From an uncultured Bacilli bacterium (GTDB taxonomy: Bacteria; Bacillota_I; Bacilli_A; RF39; UBA660): 34,993 nt of DNA. The stretch is taken from assembly GCA_934087515.1 (NCBI GenBank), contig CAKOIY010000005.1:1-34993 (forward strand), read 5' to 3'. Made by a program: the position numbers and the translations under genes. Of this stretch, positions 25,465-33,889 are shown piece by piece; positions within the stretch are counted from its first letter, which is position 1, and each line of letters starts with the position of its first letter. The notes beneath the pieces are model-generated. The model was not told the DNA's origin, searched no databases, and saw only the letters and a list, made by a program, of their open reading frames with translations.

Positions 25465-26469
25465 TCAATCCTTTATTCTTATTAGTTTTCTTACTATTAC
25501 TATATATAAAACATAAATTAAAAGTATAATTATAAGTATTATTTTTCCTACTATAGTAGTAACTAAAGGTGCAAAATAACCAGGGTTTAAGATATAAATC
25601 ATTATAAAGATAATAAATGGTATAGCAACTAATATTTTAAAAACAAAACTAGATAAAGCTGTTACAGACTTAAGTTCATCATTTAATTTTTTTCTTTCAA
25701 AGAAACTTCTTTCAATTGAAGAAAATACTTTTATAATATTACCACCAGTCTTATTTAAAATAACAAGTGATGAGGCCATATACTTTGTTTCTTCAAGTTT
25801 TATTCTAGAAGATAATCTATCAAAAACTACATCAAGCTCTAAACCATAAGTTAAATCTATATACATTTTTTTAAATTCTTCACTAATTGGCCCGTCTAAT
25901 TCTTGAGAAACTATTTCTACAGCTTGCATTATACTTCTTCCAGATTTAAAAGCATTGCTCATAATTAAAACTGCTTTAAATAAATCTTCTTCAATTTGTT
26001 TTCTCTTACGTTTTTCATTAATTATAAGGAAAATATCAGGTATAAAGAAGCCTATTAATAACGATAAAACAACTTGTAAAAAACTTAAATGTTGCCCTCT
26101 TAAAACATCAGATACTATTGTAACTCCAAGTGCTATAATGCTTATTAAAATTTTGTTAGATACTATATCCATAGCTTTATCTTTTATTATTTTTGTCTTA
26201 TCTAAATATTTGTCATATCTTAAACTATATTTAATAAGCATCTTAGATTTACTTAAATTTTTAGTTATTTTGCTAATTAAATTGTTATACTTTTCATTTA
26301 ATTTATCAAAGAATGATAATGGTCTATCGGTAAGGGATTCTGTAGAGAATCTAGTTATTCTTTTTTCAAGTGCTAAAGAGTTTTTAATCTTAATAAGATA
26401 AACTACTACTATAAAGAGTCCAATAATTAATAAAATTTGAATTACTAAATATATATAAGAATCTCCCAT
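25465..26469 (-). CDS. tadB: TadB-like T2SSF-domain membrane platform protein
   Basis: 334 aa with an N-terminal helix (about 8-27), a helix pair (about 108-152) and C-terminal helices (about 270-328). The T2SSF core is MSNAFKSGRSIMQAVEIVSQELDGPISEEFKKMYIDLTYGLELDVVFDRLSSRI, closely parallel to TadC in motif order. It forms the pilus assembly platform with TadC. It lies 19 nt downstream of tadA, with AAGGAAGGGA ahead of the ATG. Confidence 0.85.
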   Translation of the reverse strand: MGDSYIYLVIQILLIIGLFIVVVYLIKIKNSLALEKRITRFSTESLTDRPLSFFDKLNEKYNNLISKITKNLSKSKMLIKYSLRYDKYLDKTKIIKDKAMDIVSNKILISIIALGVTIVSDVLRGQHLSFLQVVLSLLIGFFIPDIFLIINEKRKRKQIEEDLFKAVLIMSNAFKSGRSIMQAVEIVSQELDGPISEEFKKMYIDLTYGLELDVVFDRLSSRIKLEETKYMASSLVILNKTGGNIIKVFSSIERSFFERKKLNDELKSVTALSSFVFKILVAIPFIIFIMIYILNPGYFAPLVTTIVGKIILIIILLIYVLYIVIVRKLIRIKD

Positions 26470-26488
26470 ACTATCCCTTCCTTTCTAA

Positions 26489-27832
26489 TTATTCTTCTTT
26501 TGTTTTACCAAATATATCATCTATTTCATCTATTCCTTTAGATTTTATCTTGTTATAAACCTTTGGAGTATATTTATACATTACATAAGAACCATTTACT
26601 TCACCACTTCTAGTAAGACCTTTTTGTTTAAAACTAAATATTTCTTTTAAATTAATTTCTCCATCTTTTAAGTTATATACCTCACAAATGGAAACTATTT
26701 TTCTTTTTCCATCTTGTAATCTTTCAATATAAACAACTAAATCAATAGCCTTTTCAATATATTCACGAAGTGCTTGAACTGGTATTTGAATACCACTCAT
26801 TAAAACCATGGTTTCTAGTCTATTAAGAGCATCTTTAGGTCCATTAGCATGAAGTGTAGAAAGACTACCATCATGGCCAGTATTCATTGCTTGTAGCATA
26901 TCAAAAGCTTCTTTACCACGAACTTCTCCGACTATTATTCTATCTGGTCTCATACGTAAAGAGTTAATAACCAAATCTCTAATAGTTACTTCTCCTTCTT
27001 TTTCATAATTCATATTTCTAGTTTCCAAAGTAATTACATGATCTTGTTTTAATTTTAATTCTGCAGCATCTTCAATAGTTATAATACGTTCATGATTACC
27101 AATCAAAGAAGATAAAACATTTAATACTGTAGTTTTTCCAGATCCAGTTCCACCACATATCAAAATATTAAGTTTTCCTTTAACGGCAGCATCTAAAAAC
27201 CTTGCCATATAACTAGTTAAAGTACCCATTCTAAGTAAATCTTCCATAGTTTCTAAATTTTTCTTAAACTTTCTTATAGTCAAAACTGGACCGTTTAATG
27301 AAAGTGGTGGTATAACAGCATTAATTCTTGAACCATCTTTTAATCTAGAATCAACCATTGGACTTGCAACATCAATAGTTCTTCCTAAAGGTTGAATCAT
27401 TCTTTGAATAGTTCTTATTATATGCTCATCATTTATAAAGGAAACAGAATCATCTTTAACTACTTTACCATCTATTTCAATATAAATTTTATCTGGGCCA
27501 TTAACCATAATTTCTGTAATATTAGGATCATCTAAAAGCTCTGTAATTGGACCATAACCATGTATTTCATTTTCTATAAGATTAAATATATGATTTCTCT
27601 CTAAATTAGATAAATCATAACCTTCCAAAGCATCATCTATCTCATTATTTATATATTCTGTTAAAAATTCATTGTCAGGAACATCATTATCTATTATATT
27701 TTGTATTACTTTATTTCTAAGAGTATCAAGTAATATCTTATCTTCAAATATATCATAATCATCACTAACAGTTTCTTTAAAAGATATAGGCTTTTCATCA
27801 ATCTCAAAAGCCTCAGAAAGTGTTTTCTTCAT
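26489..27832 (-). CDS. tadA: TadA/CpaF secretion ATPase
   Basis: 447 aa, cytoplasmic hexameric motor of the Tad/Flp pilus. The N-terminal linker is followed by EIHGYGPITELLDDPNITEIMVNGPDKIYIE, Walker A CGGTGSGKTT, the Asp/Glu box TIEDAAELKL, Walker B DRIIVGEVRGKEAFDMLQAMNTGHDGSLSTLHAN and LVVYIERLQDGKR. The start ATG shares one base with the stop of the upstream ParA-like gene (TAATG), so translation is coupled. The short acidic C-terminus (DEIDDIFGKTKEE) is unremarkable. Confidence 0.94.
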   Translation of the reverse strand: MKKTLSEAFEIDEKPISFKETVSDDYDIFEDKILLDTLRNKVIQNIIDNDVPDNEFLTEYINNEIDDALEGYDLSNLERNHIFNLIENEIHGYGPITELLDDPNITEIMVNGPDKIYIEIDGKVVKDDSVSFINDEHIIRTIQRMIQPLGRTIDVASPMVDSRLKDGSRINAVIPPLSLNGPVLTIRKFKKNLETMEDLLRMGTLTSYMARFLDAAVKGKLNILICGGTGSGKTTVLNVLSSLIGNHERIITIEDAAELKLKQDHVITLETRNMNYEKEGEVTIRDLVINSLRMRPDRIIVGEVRGKEAFDMLQAMNTGHDGSLSTLHANGPKDALNRLETMVLMSGIQIPVQALREYIEKAIDLVVYIERLQDGKRKIVSICEVYNLKDGEINLKEIFSFKQKGLTRSGEVNGSYVMYKYTPKVYNKIKSKGIDEIDDIFGKTKEE

Positions 27833-28602
27833 TAGTTTTCCTCCTTTCTATCTTTTATTAATGTATTTGCTAAAATTTTTAGTTTTTCCCATTCTTTCCT
27901 ATCAGTAAATGATAAATTCTTATTTTGAATTATAATTTTTCCGTCTAAAATAAACTTATCAATATTTCTAACATACATACTCTTAGAAATAGTAAAATCT
28001 ATATTATTTTTAATAATATTTCTAATATCAAAAGCTGAATAATGATTCCTTCCTGGATGAACAGACTCATTTAATAAAGTATAATAATTCTTATAACCAA
28101 CATCTTTCATAATTGAAATGAAAGACTTAGTGTTTTTAAGATCAAACGTATCATTAGTAAAAACATATAGTATAGAATCACTATTATCTAAAGTTACTAC
28201 ATTTATTTCATCTAAAGTATGACTAGTATCTATTAAAATAACATTATATTTATATATAACATTTCTAAGAATAAGAGGAATATACTTAGAATCTATCTTA
28301 CCAGCCATTCTCGGATCTTTAGGTGCTGCTATTATATCGATCTTATCACTATAACTAAATAAATAATCTTCTATTTTTTCATATCTATTATTAGTTAAAT
28401 CTTCAACTAAATTAAATATAGTTTTATCATTATTAGAATTGAGATAAGTAGCAACAGCACCACCATATAAATCTAAATCAATAACCAAAGTCTTTAAACC
28501 AAGCTTTTCATAAGTACCAGCTAGATTTAAAAGAGCAATTGTTTTACCTACTCCGCCCTTAGTAGAAGTTACAGTAACTATCTTTCCTTTAGCACTTTTC
28601 AT
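27832..28602 (-). CDS. TadZ/CpaE-like ParA-family ATPase
   Basis: 256 aa. Deviant Walker A STKGGVGKT near the N-terminus, DLDLYGG in switch I and ILIDTSH as Walker B. No receiver-like domain precedes it, unlike longer CpaE proteins. In Tad loci this protein positions the apparatus in the cell. I start at ATG 28602, with AAAGGGGA ahead and 1 nt after the preceding stop, rather than a TTG seven codons upstream. Confidence 0.85.
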   Translation of the reverse strand: MKSAKGKIVTVTSTKGGVGKTIALLNLAGTYEKLGLKTLVIDLDLYGGAVATYLNSNNDKTIFNLVEDLTNNRYEKIEDYLFSYSDKIDIIAAPKDPRMAGKIDSKYIPLILRNVIYKYNVILIDTSHTLDEINVVTLDNSDSILYVFTNDTFDLKNTKSFISIMKDVGYKNYYTLLNESVHPGRNHYSAFDIRNIIKNNIDFTISKSMYVRNIDKFILDGKIIIQNKNLSFTDRKEWEKLKILANTLIKDRKEEN

Positions 28603-28603
28603 A

Positions 28604-28969
28604 TTATTTCCCCTTTTCTTCAATTATAAGTTTACCATTTTCATAACCACCATATAACTCTATCTCTAAGTTATATTTGTCATATCCTACTATCTTTCCA
28701 AATATAGGATTTATTTTATTTTCAAGATGAATACTACTATCATCCAAAGAAATTATTTTAATATTTTTATCATTTTCTTTTATTACTTGTTTTACCTCAT
28801 TTATACTCTTTCCATCTTTTATAACGCTTTTAAGAGAGGAAGTAGCAATACCCTCAAGTTCAATATCTTTTCTTACAATGTATGCTGAGTCTATAACAAA
28901 CGCAAATAATGCAAGAAAAAGTGGAATTAAAACAACAAATAAAACAAGAGTTTGACCTTTATTATTCAT
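28604..28969 (-). CDS. TadE/TadG-like pseudopilin
   Basis: 121 aa. A class III prepilin-like start NNKGQTLVLF leads into a hydrophobic helix (about 8-30), then a small exported alpha/beta domain. The Glu usually found at +5 after the cleavage site is Leu here, as in TadG-type minor proteins. Its start overlaps the preceding pseudopilin gene by 8 nt. Probably a minor pilus component. Confidence 0.7.
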   Translation of the reverse strand: MNNKGQTLVLFVVLIPLFLALFAFVIDSAYIVRKDIELEGIATSSLKSVIKDGKSINEVKQVIKENDKNIKIISLDDSSIHLENKINPIFGKIVGYDKYNLEIELYGGYENGKLIIEEKGK

Positions 28970-29315
28970 AAAGAATAGTCCTTTCTGTTTTTATGACAAA
29001 AGGATTATCAAAGAAAAGCGATGAGAAAGGTGTAATCAAGTTTACTTTCTTAGTTAATTTAATATTTAATTTATCTTCTTTAGTTTTATAAGAAACACTA
29101 ACCTTACTATCTTTTATAGCATTTTTTATATAAGCATCAGTCTTACCATTTTCTTTATATTCCACAACATCATTTGTAACACTTTCTAAATGATTTTTTT
29201 GATAAAAAATATTAGAAAAATCTATTACTATAAAAAGAACCATTAAGATAATAGGTAAAATTATTACAAATTCTACTAGTGCTTGAGCCTTGTTATTTAT
29301 CTTCATTTGGATCAA
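28962..29315 (-). CDS. TadE-like pseudopilin
   Basis: About 117 aa. The prepilin motif NNKAQALVEF (Glu at +5) is followed by a hydrophobic helix and a beta-rich tail. The gene overlaps the end of the Flp gene. Two starts compete: ATG 29306 has no RBS at normal distance, while TTG 29315 (MIQMKINN) has AAGGA 7 nt upstream, which I prefer. A GTG at 29342 is less likely. The overlap suggests translational coupling within the operon. Confidence 0.68.
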   Translation of the reverse strand: MIQMKINNKAQALVEFVIILPIILMVLFIVIDFSNIFYQKNHLESVTNDVVEYKENGKTDAYIKNAIKDSKVSVSYKTKEDKLNIKLTKKVNLITPFSSLFFDNPFVIKTERTILYE

Positions 29316-29505
29316 CACAATGTCCTTCCCCAGATTTATCACCTTTTACATAAACTTCTCCAACAAGTTCACAAGAAGATTTGGTGATAGAATCTTTTAA
29401 ATACCCTCCTAGAAGTGTTACCAAGGAAATAGCAATAACACTAATAAGAGCAATTATTAATACATACTCAACTAATGTTTGACCTTTATTATTTACTTGT
29501 TTCAT
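29293..29505 (-). CDS. Flp-type major pilin
   Basis: 70 aa, the right size for an Flp prepilin. The leader MKQVNNKG is followed by QTLVEYVLIIALISVIAISLVTLLGG, with Glu at +5 and Tyr at +6, the Flp signature. The mature tail holds two Cys (SSCELV, GHCVD) that could form a disulfide, which is uncommon in such short pilins. First gene of the operon, with AGGTGAGG ahead of the ATG and a consensus promoter upstream. Confidence 0.82.
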   Translation of the reverse strand: MKQVNNKGQTLVEYVLIIALISVIAISLVTLLGGYLKDSITKSSCELVGEVYVKGDKSGEGHCVDPNEDK

Positions 29506-29530
29506 CTACCTCACCTATTTTCCTAATTTA

Positions 29531-29559
29531 ATTTTATAAAAAAAGAAGAAAAATGTCAA
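29531..29559 (-). promoter_or_regulatory. Promoter of the Tad operon
   Basis: On the minus strand a consensus TTGACA (plus 29554-29559), a 17-bp spacer and TAAAAT (plus 29531-29536). It lies 26 nt ahead of the flp start. Confidence 0.65.
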
Positions 29560-29610
29560 TCAATATTACTATTATTTATGTCCTTTACATATAAATTATT
29601 AGGTGAGTTT

Positions 29611-29982
29611 ATGGAAAAAATAAAAAAATATTCTATAAGTATAGGAATAACTCTAGGATTAATTTTAATATTTGCTTTCTTCTTAAATATACTTAATTAC
29701 TTTAATTTGATCAGTACTAATGTCTACAAAATAATTCTTATTTTCATGACATCTATATCAGTCTTTATAGGAGCCTATCTCTTAGGAAAAGAAACAAATA
29801 AAAAAGGTTACTTAGAAGGAATTAAATATGGGTTTATTATAACTATATTATTTTGGATTATTTCATTTCTAGCTTTTGATGAAAACTTAAAAATATCCAA
29901 TTTATTATATTACTTAGTAATTTTAGTAATATCTAGTATTGGTTCAATGTTTGGAATAAACAAAAAAATGAAAAAAATATAA
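29611..29982 (+). CDS. TIGR04086 (YrzE-like) membrane protein
   Basis: 123 aa with four hydrophobic helices. The layout matches the TIGR04086/YrzE family: GITLGLILIFAFFLNIL, a FMTSISVFIGAYLLGKETNKKGYLEGIKYG block between helices 2 and 3, and ISSIGSMFGINKK near the end. Function unknown. I start at ATG 29611 with GGTGAG ahead; an in-frame ATG at 29578 lacks an RBS. Confidence 0.8.
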   Translation: MEKIKKYSISIGITLGLILIFAFFLNILNYFNLISTNVYKIILIFMTSISVFIGAYLLGKETNKKGYLEGIKYGFIITILFWIISFLAFDENLKISNLLYYLVILVISSIGSMFGINKKMKKI

Positions 29983-30003
29983 GTTAGTCGCTTATATTTT
30001 TAA
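29973..30003. terminator. Terminator after the TIGR04086 gene
   Basis: AAAAATATAAG (29973-29983) pairs with CTTATATTTTT (29991-30001) over a 7-nt loop. The left arm is A-rich, so it also works for the convergent minus-strand operon ending at 30010. Confidence 0.75.
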
Positions 30004-30009
30004 GTATTA

Positions 30010-30423
30010 CTATAATCTTACTCTCTCTGCATAAGTTTTTTGCTTAGTCTCTACAAAAGTTTCTTTTTCATAACAACAATTATTTATAATATTTCTATCT
30101 CCTAAAACATCATAAATAAGCTCATAATTCTTATCACGATATAAAACAATAAACGTTTCATATACCATTTGTTCTAATTCACACATTTCTTTATAATAAC
30201 CAGTTTTTCCTATATAATTTTCCTTAGCAAGTAAACTTGTTATAGGATAATAATCTTTTTTAAAATCATTAATAACTTCTAGTTTTATATCTTCATCATC
30301 ATTAATCGTATCTATTTCCTTTAAAATAACCAAATTATTATTCTTCAACTCTCTTAAAACTATATATATAGCATTAGGATTATCATTTTTTCTTTTTAAA
30401 TATACTTTTTCTATATCATTCAT
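30010..30423 (-). CDS. Conserved-looking hypothetical protein downstream of hemW
   Basis: 137 aa, soluble, charged, with no membrane segment. I recognise no family. It has a beta-rich N-terminal half (AIYIVLRELKNNNLVILKEI), a helix around EMCELEQMVYETFIVLYRD and a vicinal Cys pair (NNCCYEKE). The start ATG 30423 has GAGGG 5 nt ahead and overlaps hemW by 8 nt, so it is translated as the last cistron of the lepA-hemW operon. Confidence 0.6.
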   Translation of the reverse strand: MNDIEKVYLKRKNDNPNAIYIVLRELKNNNLVILKEIDTINDDEDIKLEVINDFKKDYYPITSLLAKENYIGKTGYYKEMCELEQMVYETFIVLYRDKNYELIYDVLGDRNIINNCCYEKETFVETKQKTYAERVRL

Positions 30424-31501
30424 AATTACCCTCAATATCTATAAAATCCTCCAGTATATAATTTGATATATAGATATCCTCCTTTCTTAGTTTATAATAG
30501 TCTCCTTCTTCTTCTAGTTTACTAATATCAAAAATATCTTTAATTTCATAACCATATCTATATTTAAAAACGCTCTTAGAAACACCACAAGTTTTTCTTA
30601 AACCTAAAATCATGTAGTTTTCCATATCTATTTTTTTAGTCATTATCTCTTTATCATAAATATATTCATCTTTTAAGTACTTTGTTAGACTTCTAGTATT
30701 AGTATACCTATAATTATTTAAATATCCAGATGCTCCAAGTCCAAATCCATAATATTTATCATTGTTCCAGTAAGTTAAATTATGTTTTGATTCATAACTT
30801 TTCTTAGAAAAATTACTTATTTCATAATGAATATACCCATTATTTTCTAAAACATTAACTATATAATCATACATATCTCTATTTAAATCTTGATCTATTT
30901 CTTTATAATTCTTTACTTTCAAAATAGTATTTTCTTCCAAAATTAAGCTATATATAGAAATATGAGGTATATCTAAATCTAAAAACTTATTTAATTCATC
31001 TTTTAAATCATCTAATGTTTGACCATTAATACCATATATTAAATCTATATTTATATTAGAAAAATATTTCTTAGCAAGTTCAATTTTTTTATTTATAATA
31101 TCACTACTATAATTTCTTCCTAATAACTTTAAAATTTCATCATTAAAAGATTCTATTCCTATACTTAAACGATTAACTCTATGTTTTTTTAATATTTCTA
31201 ATAATGTCTTAGAAATATGTTCTATATTACATTCAAAAGTAAACTCATATTCCATGTCTAAATTTAATTTATCTATAAGAGATAATAATCTTTCTAATTG
31301 CTTTATTTTAAGACAAGAAGGAGTACCTCCACCTATATATATCGTCTTTAATAAATCGTTTTGATATCTATTATCTATCTCATTTTTTAAGGCATTTAAA
31401 TATTTATTTACTTGTACCTCATCATAATACATTTTACAAAAATCACAATAAGTACAGATACTTTGACAAAAAGGAATATGTATATATAAACTATTTACCA
31501 T
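30416..31501 (-). CDS. hemW: HemW-type radical SAM protein (heme chaperone)
   Basis: 361 aa. The N-terminal radical-SAM site YIHIPFCQSICTYCDFC contains C12, C16 and C19 (CxxxCxxC) plus C22. It continues with TIYIGGGTPS, SIGIESFNDEILKLLGR and INIDLIYGINGQ, then the HemW C-terminal HTH-like region (YMILGLRKTCGVS). HemW is related to coproporphyrinogen dehydrogenase HemN, but acts in heme trafficking and lacks CPO activity. In Bacilli it normally follows lepA. Its start overlaps the preceding regulator by 11 nt and has only a weak RBS, suggesting coupling. Confidence 0.9.
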   Translation of the reverse strand: MVNSLYIHIPFCQSICTYCDFCKMYYDEVQVNKYLNALKNEIDNRYQNDLLKTIYIGGGTPSCLKIKQLERLLSLIDKLNLDMEYEFTFECNIEHISKTLLEILKKHRVNRLSIGIESFNDEILKLLGRNYSSDIINKKIELAKKYFSNINIDLIYGINGQTLDDLKDELNKFLDLDIPHISIYSLILEENTILKVKNYKEIDQDLNRDMYDYIVNVLENNGYIHYEISNFSKKSYESKHNLTYWNNDKYYGFGLGASGYLNNYRYTNTRSLTKYLKDEYIYDKEIMTKKIDMENYMILGLRKTCGVSKSVFKYRYGYEIKDIFDISKLEEEGDYYKLRKEDIYISNYILEDFIDIEGNYE

Positions 31502-31937
31502 GTCTTAGATTTCTTTCTTTGTTCTCATTTAATAATACTAATACTTGGTTATAATATTCTTCACTAATCTTAGGAAGTCTTTCCTTTAAATCTCTATATA
31601 CTGTCCAATAACTTGTATTAGTATTAGCACTTATTTCTTCAACTGTATAACCACTAAGAAATAATTTTAAATTTCTTAATACTCTTTCTCTTACTTCACT
31701 AATTTCAATACTTTCTTCTTTATTAAATTTTATAATTTCTAAAACTTGTTCTTTAGTATTAGGATACATATTTATAAATCTATTTAAATAATCATGTACT
31801 GTTGCAGAACTAATTGAAAAAAAGTTTTCAGTAAAAAAGGCTGCAGTTTTCCTAATGCTAGACTTTTCTTCTAGAAAAAATGTTCCTACTAAATATATTC
31901 TTTTCTCTCTTTCACTATCGCTTACTTTTGATGCCAT
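31491..31937 (-). CDS. Tandem SpoIIID-like DNA-binding protein
   Basis: 148 aa. It appears to contain two SpoIIID-type HTH units. The first (about 10-70) reads REKRIYLVGTFFLEEKSSIRKTA ... SISSATVHDYLNRF. The second (about 81-148) reads LFLSGYTVEEISANTNTSYWTVYRDLKERLPKI and ends NENKERNLRHGK, close to SpoIIID's TVHKDLTERLPEI ... YHKSIRHLRGG. SpoIIID itself is about 93 aa with one HTH and regulates mother-cell genes. Here the gene sits between lepA and hemW (11-nt gap and 11-nt overlap), an unusual place. Its target is unknown. Confidence 0.7.
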   Translation of the reverse strand: MASKVSDSEREKRIYLVGTFFLEEKSSIRKTAAFFTENFFSISSATVHDYLNRFINMYPNTKEQVLEIIKFNKEESIEISEVRERVLRNLKLFLSGYTVEEISANTNTSYWTVYRDLKERLPKISEEYYNQVLVLLNENKERNLRHGK

Positions 31938-31948
31938 TTATATCACTC

Positions 31949-33751
31949 CTAATCCTCATCTACTTTAAGTATTGATAGAAAAGCCTCACTTGGAAGTTCT
32001 ACCGATCCTATCATTTTCATTTTCTTCTTTCCTTCTTTTTGCTTTTCAAGTAACTTTCTTTTTCTAGAAACGTCCCCACCATAACACTTAGCAAGAACAT
32101 CTTTACGCATAGCCTTAACTGTTTCTCTTGCTATTACCTTATTTCCAATAGCAGCCTGAACTGGAACTTCAAACATTTGTCTAGGTATTATTTTCTTAAG
32201 ATTTTCGGTTATAGTCTTTCCTCTTTGATAAGCAAAATCTTTATGAACTATTATTGATAAAGCATCTACAACTTCTCCATTAAGAAGAATATCCATTTTT
32301 ACTAAATCACTTGGTTTATCTCCAATAACTTCATAATCAAAGGAAGCATATCCTTTAGTAGCACTCTTTAATTTATTAAAAAAATCATAAACAATTTCCG
32401 AAAGTGGTAATTCATAAATAATATTAACTCTAGTCTTATCTATATATTCAAGTCCTAAATAAGTACCTCTTTTACTTTGACAAAGTTCCATAATTGGTCC
32501 GATATATTTTTCTGGAGAAAATATTGAAGCCTTTATATAAGGTTCGGTTATTTCTTTAATATTAACCTTTTCAGGCATTTTTGCAGGACTATCAACTTGT
32601 ATTTTTTCACCATTTGTTTTAGTTACTTCATAAATTACTGAAGGAGAAGTTGCTATCATATCAATTTTAAATTCTCTTTCAATTCTCTCTCTAGTTATAT
32701 CCATATGTAAAAGTCCTAGAAAACCACATCTAAAACCAAATCCTAAAGCTTTAGAAACTTCTGGAGAATATTCCAAAGAAGCATCATTTAATTTTAATTT
32801 TTCTAAAGCTTCTTTTAAATCCTCATACTTTTTAGAATCTATTGGATATAGTCCGCAATAAACAAATGGTTTTATTTCTTTATAACCAGAAAGAGCTTCT
32901 TTACATGGTTTAGCCTCAGTAGTTATAGTATCCCCAACTCTTACGTCGCTTATACTCTTTATAGATGCTGTTAAAAATCCTACCTCACCAGAATTTAATT
33001 CTTGTTTTTGAACTTCTTTAGGGGTATGTATACCAAGAGAAATAACTTCATAAGTAGCACCAGTTTTCATCATTTTTATCTTATCTCCGACCTTTAAAGA
33101 ACCATTCATTACTCTTACAGAAAGTACAACACCTTTATATGGATCAAAATAACTATCAAATATAAGAGCACTTAACTCATCTGTTTCATATATATCCTTA
33201 GGAGCAGGAATAACCTCTGCTACTCTTTCTAAAAGTTTATCTATTCCTATGCCTTCCTTAGCAGAGCACAAAATTATATCTTCTTCTTTAAATCCTAGAG
33301 TATCTACTATTTCTTTCGTAACTCTTTCAGGTTCAGCATTAGGTAAATCTATCTTATTGATAATAGGGATTATTTCTAAATTATTATCCATAGCTAAATA
33401 TAAATTAGCAAGAGTTTGGGCCTCAATTCCTTGCGTAGCATCTACTACCAAAATAGCACCTTCACATGCAGCAAGCGATCTACTAACCTCATAAGTAAAA
33501 TCAACATGTCCAGGAGTATCAATCAAATTATATAAATATTCTTCCCCTTTATAATTATACTTTAAAGATACAGCATTAAGTTTTATTGTTATCCCACGTT
33601 CTCTTTCAAGTTCCATAGTATCTAACGTCTGAGCTTTTAAATCTCTTTTATCTACTGCATGAGTAAGTTCAAGAATTCTATCTGCAATAGTACTCTTACC
33701 ATGATCAATATGTGCAATTATACTAAAATTTCTAATATGTGTTTTGTCCAT
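31949..33751 (-). CDS. lepA: Elongation factor 4 (back-translocating GTPase)
   Basis: 600 aa, full length. G1 AHIDHGKST, G2/switch I with RERGITIK, G3 DTPGHVDF, G4 NKID and G5 SAKEGIG. Then EF-G-like domains II, III and V (FGFRCGFLGLLHMDI) and the LepA-specific C-terminal domain (ETVKAMRKDVLAKCYGGDVSRKRKLLEKQKEGKKKMK). It binds ribosomes and remodels stalled translation complexes. I start at ATG 33751, with GGTGAT ahead, rather than a TTG four codons upstream. Confidence 0.96.
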   Translation of the reverse strand: MDKTHIRNFSIIAHIDHGKSTIADRILELTHAVDKRDLKAQTLDTMELERERGITIKLNAVSLKYNYKGEEYLYNLIDTPGHVDFTYEVSRSLAACEGAILVVDATQGIEAQTLANLYLAMDNNLEIIPIINKIDLPNAEPERVTKEIVDTLGFKEEDIILCSAKEGIGIDKLLERVAEVIPAPKDIYETDELSALIFDSYFDPYKGVVLSVRVMNGSLKVGDKIKMMKTGATYEVISLGIHTPKEVQKQELNSGEVGFLTASIKSISDVRVGDTITTEAKPCKEALSGYKEIKPFVYCGLYPIDSKKYEDLKEALEKLKLNDASLEYSPEVSKALGFGFRCGFLGLLHMDITRERIEREFKIDMIATSPSVIYEVTKTNGEKIQVDSPAKMPEKVNIKEITEPYIKASIFSPEKYIGPIMELCQSKRGTYLGLEYIDKTRVNIIYELPLSEIVYDFFNKLKSATKGYASFDYEVIGDKPSDLVKMDILLNGEVVDALSIIVHKDFAYQRGKTITENLKKIIPRQMFEVPVQAAIGNKVIARETVKAMRKDVLAKCYGGDVSRKRKLLEKQKEGKKKMKMIGSVELPSEAFLSILKVDED

Positions 33752-33824
33752 TTGTATCACCAAAATTATTGTACCAAATTTCTAACGAAAAGTCTTTAGT
33801 TTTATTAATTATTTCTAAGTGAAA

Positions 33825-33849
33825 AGAAAAAAACTCTATTTAAAGAGTT
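33825..33849 (-). terminator. Terminator of the SUMF1/FGE-like gene
   Basis: AACTCT (33832-33837) pairs with AGAGTT (33844-33849). On the minus strand the stem is followed by TTTTTTTC. Confidence 0.7.
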
Positions 33850-33889
33850 ATATATTTTAAAATAAAATCTATCAATAATTACAAAATAA

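Noticed and set aside
33249..33494. 81-codon plus-strand frame inside lepA
   Set aside because: Antisense shadow of a highly conserved gene; Ser/Leu-rich translation and no RBS.
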